DNA of 64,000 nt, from contig JBCBCY010000015.1 of the NCBI GenBank assembly GCA_038530285.1, forward strand, positions 1 through 64,000, read 5' to 3'. The translations under genes and the position numbers were made by a program. Positions 58,467-64,000 of this stretch are shown here, one piece after another; the stretch's first letter is position 1, and every line of letters starts with the position of its first letter. Source of the stretch: JASJAR01 sp038530285. GTDB taxonomy: Bacteria; Pseudomonadota; Alphaproteobacteria; Rhodobacterales; Rhodobacteraceae. Under the pieces are notes generated by a model, which worked only from the letters and a program-made list of their open reading frames with translations, did not search any database and was not told where the DNA came from.

Positions 58467-59762
58467 TTGGACGCCCGGTCGATCATCGCGCAGGTGCGGG
58501 ACGGTGCGGTGCCATCGCGTGAAGCGCTGGGCTGGTTTGCCAACGGGCTGGCGAATGGGCAGGTGAGCGATGCGCAAGCCGGCGCATTTGCCATGGCGGT
58601 GACGACAAAGGGTCTGGGCGAGGCGGGGCGCGTGGCCTTGACCGAAGCCATGCGCGACAGCGGCGATGTGCTGTCATGGGATTTGCCCGGCCCTGCGATT
58701 GACAAACATTCCACCGGCGGGATTGGCGATTGTGTGTCGCTGTTGCTGACCCCGATGCTGGCTGCCGCGGGTGCGTTCGTGCCCATGATCTCGGGTCGGG
58801 GCTTGGGACATACCGGGGGTACGCTGGACAAGCTTGAAGCGATCCCGGGCGTCGATACCCGTGTCACAGAGCAGCGCTTTCGCGAGTTGGTGCGCCGCGA
58901 TGGTGCGGCCATTGTTGCGGCAACCGCCGATCTGGCTCCGGCGGATAAGCGGCTTTATGCGGTGCGCGATGTGACCGCGACTGTCGAAAGCATGGACCTG
59001 ATCACAGCATCGATCTTGTCCAAGAAGTTGGCCGCCGGGCTGGATGCGCTGATTTTGGACGTGAAGGTCGGGTCGGGGGCGTTCTTGCCAACGATCGATG
59101 CGGCGCGGGATCTTGCAATGGCCTTGGTCAGCACCGCAAACGGTGCAGGCTGCAAAACGGCCGCCCTGATGACGGATATGGATCAACCTTTGGCGCCCGC
59201 GGCCGGCAATGCCATTGAAATTCGTGTGGCTTTAGATGTTTTGACCTCTGCGCGACGGCATGCGCGGCTGACAGATCTATCAGTGGCGCTTGCCGCGAAA
59301 GTGGCCGGGCTGGCGGGTTTGGATCTGAATGCAGATACGTTGCGCAAAACGCTGTCGGATGGCCGCGCAGCCGAGGTCTTTGCAAAAATGATGGTCGGAC
59401 TTGGCGGACCGGTCGACCTGTTGGAACGCTACGATGATCTTTTGCCCAAAGCACCCTGCGTCAGGCCGGTGCCCGCACCACATGCGGGGTATGTCGCCGC
59501 GATCAACGGGCGTGGTTTGGGCAACGCTGCTGTGCGATTGGGGGCAGGGCGCCTGCGCGAAAGCGACCGGGTCGATCCGTCCGTCGGTCTGGATTGTTTG
59601 GTGCCCATCGGTCATGCGGTCGCGGAAGGTGATCCCTTGGCTCATGTTCTGGCCAAGTCCGAACCCGAGGCCCTGGCCGGCGTCGCCGACGTAGCGGCCG
59701 CCTATACACTGTCACCGTCGCGTCCGGATGCGCCTGCGCTGATACTTGGAGACCTGCCCTGA
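58467..59762 (+). CDS. deoA: thymidine phosphorylase
   Basis: Cleaves thymidine to thymine and deoxyribose 1-phosphate. 431 aa with the family motif DKHSTGGIGDCVS (phosphate/pyrimidine binding), SGRGLGHTGGTLDKLE and KKLAAGLDALILDVKVGSGAF. The start is uncertain: a TTG at 58467 (MDARSIIAQVRDG), one base after the cdd stop, gives a normal N-terminus; a TTG 30 bp earlier inside cdd is also open. It overlaps deoB by TGATG. Confidence 0.95.
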   Translation: MDARSIIAQVRDGAVPSREALGWFANGLANGQVSDAQAGAFAMAVTTKGLGEAGRVALTEAMRDSGDVLSWDLPGPAIDKHSTGGIGDCVSLLLTPMLAAAGAFVPMISGRGLGHTGGTLDKLEAIPGVDTRVTEQRFRELVRRDGAAIVAATADLAPADKRLYAVRDVTATVESMDLITASILSKKLAAGLDALILDVKVGSGAFLPTIDAARDLAMALVSTANGAGCKTAALMTDMDQPLAPAAGNAIEIRVALDVLTSARRHARLTDLSVALAAKVAGLAGLDLNADTLRKTLSDGRAAEVFAKMMVGLGGPVDLLERYDDLLPKAPCVRPVPAPHAGYVAAINGRGLGNAAVRLGAGRLRESDRVDPSVGLDCLVPIGHAVAEGDPLAHVLAKSEPEALAGVADVAAAYTLSPSRPDAPALILGDLP

Positions 59763-60955
59763 TGGCGCGCGCTTTTCTGATCGTGATGGATTCCGTGGGG
59801 ATCGGTGGCGCCCCTGACGCGGACCGGTTTTACAATGACGGCGTGCCAGATACGGGCGCAAACACGCTGGCGCATATCGCGCAGGCTTGTGCGGCGGGGC
59901 AGGCGGAAGACGGCCGGTCAGGTCCGCTTCGGCTTCCGCATCTCGATCAGCTGGGGCTCAGTGCGGCGGTCGCTCTGGCGTCTGGCGATGACACGCCGGG
60001 TCTTGATGGCACGCCGGTCGGAACATGGGGTGCCGCGACCGAGGTTTCAAACGGCAAGGATACGCCATCGGGACATTGGGAATTGGCGGGCGTCCCGGTG
60101 CCCTGGGATTGGCACTACTTCCCCAAAACCTCCCCTGCTTTTCCGCCTGACCTGGTGGCCGAGGTCTGCCAGCGCGCGGGAACGCCGGGCATTCTGGGAA
60201 ACATCCATGCGTCGGGGACCGCGATCATCAACGAGCTTGGCGCGGACCATCTGCGGCTGGGTTGGCCGATCTGTTATACCTCTGCTGATAGTGTGGTGCA
60301 GATTGCCGCCCATGAAGAGGCGTTCGGCCTCGACCGATTGTTGACCCTTTGCGCGGAGCTGGCCCCGGTCTGTCACGCGATGAAGGTGGGCCGGGTGATC
60401 GCCCGGCCCTTTGTGGGAACGCCGGGCGATTTCACGCGCACCGCGAACCGGCGCGATTACGCCATTGCCCCGCCCGCGCCGACCCTGTGCGATTGGGTGA
60501 CGGCGGCTGGCCGCTCGGTTCATGGGGTCGGAAAGATCGGCGATATTTTTTCGATGCAGGGGATCGCGGATGTCGTCAAAGGGACGGATGCTGACCTGAT
60601 GGAGCATTTGGTGGCCTTGGCCGAAACCGCTGAGGAGGGGTCGCTTACCTTCGCGAACTTCGTCGAGTTCGACAGCCTTTACGGCCACCGGCGCGATGTA
60701 TCGGGCTATGCGCGCGCGCTTGAATGGTTCGATGCCGAGATCCCGCGGATCCTGTCGGCTCTGCGGCCGGGCGACATCGCGGTGTTCACCGCTGACCATG
60801 GCAACGACCCGACCTGGACCGGCACCGACCACACCCGCGAACGCGTGCCGGTTCTGGTACACGGGCTGGGCCACGGGACGCTGGGCCAAATCGGATTTCA
60901 GGATGTCGCAGCGCTGGTCGGGAACCACCTTGGCGTTCCGCGCGGGCCCGCGTAA
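59762..60955 (+). CDS. deoB: phosphopentomutase
   Basis: Interconverts (deoxy)ribose 1- and 5-phosphate. 397 aa, alkaline-phosphatase-like fold with two manganese sites: IVMDSVGIGGAPDAD at the start, DTGANTLAHIA, GHWELAGVPV, and VFTADHGNDPTWTGTDHTRE near the end. Coupled to deoA through a shared A (TGATG). Together deoA and deoB turn nucleosides into pentose-phosphate carbon. Confidence 0.98.
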   Translation: MARAFLIVMDSVGIGGAPDADRFYNDGVPDTGANTLAHIAQACAAGQAEDGRSGPLRLPHLDQLGLSAAVALASGDDTPGLDGTPVGTWGAATEVSNGKDTPSGHWELAGVPVPWDWHYFPKTSPAFPPDLVAEVCQRAGTPGILGNIHASGTAIINELGADHLRLGWPICYTSADSVVQIAAHEEAFGLDRLLTLCAELAPVCHAMKVGRVIARPFVGTPGDFTRTANRRDYAIAPPAPTLCDWVTAAGRSVHGVGKIGDIFSMQGIADVVKGTDADLMEHLVALAETAEEGSLTFANFVEFDSLYGHRRDVSGYARALEWFDAEIPRILSALRPGDIAVFTADHGNDPTWTGTDHTRERVPVLVHGLGHGTLGQIGFQDVAALVGNHLGVPRGPA

Positions 60956-60965
60956 GGGTGCGGGG

Positions 60966-61937
60966 ATGAGAGAGCTTCTAAAAGTTGAACTGCATCTGCA
61001 CCTTGAGGGTGCCGCGCCACCAGCCTTTTTGCGCGGCCTGGCGGCAGAAAAATCCATGGATATCTCTGGCGTTTTTGGGCCAGACGGTGGCTATGTCTAC
61101 AAGGATTTTTGGGATTTCCTTAAGGTGTATGAGGCCGCGACCTCGGTCTTGAAAAGTCCCGAAGATTACGCGCGCCTGACCCGCGCGGTCTTGGCCGAAG
61201 CCGCCGAAGCTGGGGTGGTCTATGCGGAAACATTCCTCAGTCCGGACTTTTGCGGTGGCCGCGATGTTGCGGCCTGGCGCGACTATCTCGCGGCGATCAT
61301 GGACGCCGCCGATAAGGCCGAACGCCAAGACGGGATCACCTTGCGCGGCATCGTCACGGCCATTCGCCATTTCGGGCCCGAAAAGGCAAAAGAAACAGCG
61401 CTTTGCGCGGCAGAAACGGCCGGCGACTGGATCGTCGGATTTGGCATCGCGGGTGATGAGACCGCTGGCGCGCCGCGCGACTTTGCCTGGTCCTTTGATG
61501 CCGCGCGCGAAGCGGGGCTTGGCCTGACGGCCCATGCGGGCGAATGGGGCGGGCCGGACAGTGTGCGGGCGGTTTTGGATGATCTGCGTGTGACACGGAT
61601 CGGGCACGGGGTACGCGCAATTGAAGATCTGGCCCTCGTTGACCGGCTGGCCGAAGACGGTATCGTGTTAGAGGTCTGTCCGGGGTCAAACGTGGCCCTC
61701 GGAGTGTACCCAAACTGGCAGGCCCATCCGATTGACCGCTTGCGCGAGCGTGGTGTCACGGTGACGGTGTCAACGGATGATCCGCCGTTCTTTCACACCA
61801 CGATGGTGCGCGAATACGAAGAACTGAACCGCGCGTTTGGCTGGGATGAAGACGCGTTCCGCGCACTCGCTGAAACCTCGGCGAAGGCGGCATTCTCACC
61901 GGCTGCAGAAGCGGCCCTGGCGCGGGCCAAGCAATAG
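60966..61937 (+). CDS. add: adenosine deaminase
   Basis: Zinc amidohydrolase of 323 aa converting adenosine to inosine. Metal site HLHLEGA (residues 10-16), LTAHAGEWGGPDSVRA (substrate His/zinc His), RIGHGVRAIED, and VTVSTDDPPFFHTT with the last zinc Asp. The length and HLHLEG start fit adenosine deaminase; an adenine-deaminase-type member cannot be fully excluded. It follows deoB after 10 bp. Confidence 0.93.
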   Translation: MRELLKVELHLHLEGAAPPAFLRGLAAEKSMDISGVFGPDGGYVYKDFWDFLKVYEAATSVLKSPEDYARLTRAVLAEAAEAGVVYAETFLSPDFCGGRDVAAWRDYLAAIMDAADKAERQDGITLRGIVTAIRHFGPEKAKETALCAAETAGDWIVGFGIAGDETAGAPRDFAWSFDAAREAGLGLTAHAGEWGGPDSVRAVLDDLRVTRIGHGVRAIEDLALVDRLAEDGIVLEVCPGSNVALGVYPNWQAHPIDRLRERGVTVTVSTDDPPFFHTTMVREYEELNRAFGWDEDAFRALAETSAKAAFSPAAEAALARAKQ

Positions 61938-62011
61938 CCGGCGCGCGCTGAGGCACTTTACCTCGCCGCGCCGAGCCGCTAGCCCGGATGCGTGCCAATC
62001 AGGGGGACCCC

Positions 62012-62650
62012 ATGCCAGCCGATCCACATTTGACCATCGTTGATCACCCGCTTGTGCAGCACAAACTGACGCTGATGCGCGACAAGGACACACCGACGGC
62101 AGTCTTTGGCCAGCTGTTGCGCGAAATCTCGATGCTGTTGGCCTATGAGGTGACGCGCGGGCTGGCGACGACGACGCGCACCATTGAAACGCCACTGACA
62201 CAGATGGAAGCGCCGATCCTTGCAGGTCCGAAACTGGCGCTGGTGTCGATCCTGCGGGCGGGCAATGGGCTGCTCGATGGCATGCGCGACCTGATCCCCT
62301 CGGCGCGGGTGGGCTTTGTGGGTCTTTACCGGGACGAAGAGACGCTCAAACCCGTGCAGTACTACAATAAGCTGCCCGATGGGATGGATCGCCGTCTGAC
62401 AATAGCGGTGGATCCGATGCTGGCGACAGGCAATTCATCGGCCGCCGCGATTGACCTGATCAAAGAGGCCGGTGCGACCGACATCCGGTTTTTGTGCCTT
62501 CTGGCTGCACCTGAAGGTGTTGCGCGGATGAAAGATGCCCATCCGGATGTGCCAATTGTGACCGCCGCCCTTGACGAGCGGTTGAACGAAAAGGGCTATA
62601 TCGTGCCGGGTCTTGGAGACGCGGGCGACCGGATGTTCGGAACGAAGTAA
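62012..62650 (+). CDS. upp: uracil phosphoribosyltransferase
   Basis: Makes UMP from uracil and PRPP. 212 aa; VDHPLVQHKLTLMRDKDTP start, ILRAGNGLLDGM, and the PRPP loop VDPMLATGNSSAAAI (most family members read TGGS here). The C-terminal VPGLGDAGDRMFGTK is the uracil site. GGGGGA precedes the ATG at 62012. Last gene of the salvage run, 74 bp after add. Confidence 0.97.
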   Translation: MPADPHLTIVDHPLVQHKLTLMRDKDTPTAVFGQLLREISMLLAYEVTRGLATTTRTIETPLTQMEAPILAGPKLALVSILRAGNGLLDGMRDLIPSARVGFVGLYRDEETLKPVQYYNKLPDGMDRRLTIAVDPMLATGNSSAAAIDLIKEAGATDIRFLCLLAAPEGVARMKDAHPDVPIVTAALDERLNEKGYIVPGLGDAGDRMFGTK

Positions 62651-62671
62651 CCCCACTGGTTTGCACGCCGT

Positions 62672-63682
62672 TTACTCGCCACAGATCCCTTGAAGTGCCA
62701 CCCAGTCGCCATCCGACAAAGGTGCGGCGGCGGCGTCCACCGCGACGGGTGCTGCTTCGATCAGGGACGCCACGCTTTCGCCAGAGATATCCTTGGCATA
62801 GGCGAAAGGCTCGGTCGGCAGGCCAAGGGCTGCAAACCGCGCGATCAGATCGCCGTCATCGGGGCTGGGATTGTCCATTTTCACGCGCCGTTCTGCATGG
62901 GCGACAAGCGCGCGTTCAGCCAGATCGCCGGTGGTCAACAGACGACCCGTTTCCAAAAGTGTCGCATCGGCCAAAAGGTCCATCGCGGGGTCGCGGAGCT
63001 GCCGACTAAGATCGGCTTCCACCAGAAAGCCGGCAACGACAAAAGGCGTGTCGTGATCCTCCACCACGCTTCGGCCCAGAAGAATGTGGTCGCCCGGTAG
63101 CGTAGCAGAGGACGCAAGCCCCGAGGGCATCACATACACCCGCGCGCCTGGGGCAAACCGCGATGCCAGCCGGTCAAGCGCCTGCTGGCCCAAGGGGTCA
63201 GAACACGGTCGCCCTGCAATCGTGTGGATCTTCTCAAACACATCGCGCCCGAGGGCGGCGCGTGACGCTTCGGGTAGAATGCCGGCGGCCTGGTTGCGGA
63301 TCGCACCAGGCGCCCAGACCAGCATGGCGCCGATAACGCCGACCACGGCCAAGCCGACAAACCCGCCGCGCAGGCGCCCGGGGCGGGTCTGACCACGCAC
63401 CACCGCCCGGCGCACCTGTTCGATGGCCGCAATCATTTCGGGGTCCGCAATTTCAAGCCGGTCCTCGGCATCTTTGGCCGCGCGGTAAATAGCGGGGTCC
63501 GCGCCGGGGTTCACCCGCTCGACCGCTGGAAGCGACCAATGGGCCAGGGCCGTGTCCTTCATGTCGGTGATGGTCAGCGTCGCCGACCCGATGGAGACAA
63601 CGACGTTCAGCCGCTGTTCGGACGGGCCGGGTCGCCAGACGCCGCTGGCTTCCAACCGTTGATATGCATCCAGTGCCGTCAG
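62672..63682 (-). CDS. conserved hypothetical membrane-anchored protein, probable CTG start
   Basis: 336 aa if started at a CTG at 63682, or 327 aa from a TTG at 63655. The CTG reads LTALDAYQRLEASGVWRPGP and has GGAGG exactly 7 nt upstream, the better ribosome site; no ATG fits. A cytoplasmic part to residue 105 precedes one transmembrane helix (FVGLAVVGVIGAMLVWAPGA), followed by a periplasmic region with HTIAGRPCSDPLGQQALDRLA. No enzyme motif recognised; common in Rhodobacterales without a known role. Confidence 0.75.
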   Translation of the reverse strand: MTALDAYQRLEASGVWRPGPSEQRLNVVVSIGSATLTITDMKDTALAHWSLPAVERVNPGADPAIYRAAKDAEDRLEIADPEMIAAIEQVRRAVVRGQTRPGRLRGGFVGLAVVGVIGAMLVWAPGAIRNQAAGILPEASRAALGRDVFEKIHTIAGRPCSDPLGQQALDRLASRFAPGARVYVMPSGLASSATLPGDHILLGRSVVEDHDTPFVVAGFLVEADLSRQLRDPAMDLLADATLLETGRLLTTGDLAERALVAHAERRVKMDNPSPDDGDLIARFAALGLPTEPFAYAKDISGESVASLIEAAPVAVDAAAAPLSDGDWVALQGICGE

Positions 63683-63789
63683 AACCCCGCCTCCCTTGGG
63701 GCAGATTGTAGCGGTGCAGGCTGGTCCCTACAATGGACAGCCAAAGGCCTCTCTGGTGATGCCGCACACTCCGGATTAGCCTGTGCGCC

Positions 63790-64000
63790 ATGATCCTGTC
63801 CGAAGGCCGACGCCTTATATTCATCCACATTCCCAAAACTGGCGGCACGTCGCTGGCTGCGGCCTATGAAGCACGCGCGATGGCCGATGATATTCTTGTG
63901 GGCGATACACCCAAAGCCCGGGCGCGGCGCGGTCGTCTGCGTCAATTCCAACCCCGCGGACGGTTGTGGAAACATAGCACCCTGGCGGATATCGACGGGT
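63790..64000 (+). CDS. sulfotransferase family protein, 5' part at window edge
   Basis: The first 70 residues, MILSEGRRLIFIHIPKTGGTSLAAAYE, include the 5'-phosphosulfate-binding loop FIHIPKTGGTS typical of sulfotransferase family 2 (PAPS donor). These enzymes sulfate sugars or polysaccharides in the envelope. The remainder is outside the window. The Arg-rich stretch after residue 45 (KARARRGRLRQF) may bind the acceptor or donor. Divergent from the preceding membrane protein gene. Confidence 0.85.
   Translation, partial: MILSEGRRLIFIHIPKTGGTSLAAAYEARAMADDILVGDTPKARARRGRLRQFQPRGRLWKHSTLADIDG

Noticed and set aside
1..64000. tRNA or rRNA genes, CRISPR arrays, complete insertion sequences or prophage
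   Set aside because: I scanned for T-loop/anticodon patterns, rRNA motifs, regularly spaced repeats, DDE transposases and phage structural genes and saw none.

Overview
The window reads as chromosomal DNA of a high-GC alphaproteobacterium, most likely Rhodobacterales (Roseobacter/Paracoccaceae). Supporting signs are a GcrA cell-cycle regulator, a NavBac-type sodium channel with a TLESWS filter, DUF1467 and DUF6455 proteins, a methylmalonyl-CoA epimerase plus MeaB (typical of ethylmalonyl-CoA pathway organisms), a stand-alone propionyl-CoA synthetase, a two-domain malic enzyme, and dispersed intergenic repeats built around a GATATTT...GATGAA or GTATTTT...AATGAAA core. Most of the window is ordinary, densely packed housekeeping DNA with many 1-4 bp start/stop overlaps. 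No rRNA, tRNA or CRISPR array was seen.

Layout. 1-4742 (minus): partial thymidine kinase, a long KAS III-type enzyme and carB. 4924-9955 (minus): an envelope glycolipid module (FAD oxidoreductase, YbhN-type membrane protein, GT2 polyprenyl-phosphate glycosyltransferase, GT-C-like membrane protein). 10171-13427: cfa and divergent aspS. 13428-13797: repeat hairpins and a decayed GNAT gene. 13796-20382: response regulator, methylmalonyl-CoA epimerase, small membrane proteins, nitroreductase, HDAC-like deacetylase, DCC oxidoreductase, M48 lipoprotein protease, DUF6455 and a hydroxypyruvate-isomerase-like enzyme. 20379-27310: rimO, AsmA, a TetR-SDR pair with a clear operator, gcrA and a DUF1444-like gene. 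27311-30115: a 600-bp leader with a strongly folded RNA candidate, then argD-argF. 30231-35607: gnd, hrpB, meaB. 35835-43567: rpmB, a copper-handling pair, LMW phosphatase, NavBac channel, methyltransferase, GT61, Tat-exported MBL hydrolase, GAF protein.

43455-50412 is the most accessory part. lepA is flanked by two lower-GC genes, one with a long Ser/Ala repeat and one DUF2971. Next come a truncated REP-associated tyrosine transposase with inverted REP hairpins, a DoxX gene, an orphan Phd-type antitoxin with paired TGTACA palindromes, a 48-residue lipoprotein, and a 900-bp gap holding a second structured-RNA candidate and two DnaA-box matches.

50409-64000 returns to core metabolism: hydrolase and glyA, divergent nadK, prpE and maeB, then a nucleoside-salvage run cdd-deoA-deoB-add-upp. 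An unknown membrane protein with a probable non-ATG start and the beginning of a sulfotransferase close the window. Several genes serve propionyl-CoA or C4 carbon flow (mce, meaB, prpE, maeB), and others serve pyrimidine/arginine supply and salvage (carB, argD, argF, tdk, cdd, deoA, upp).
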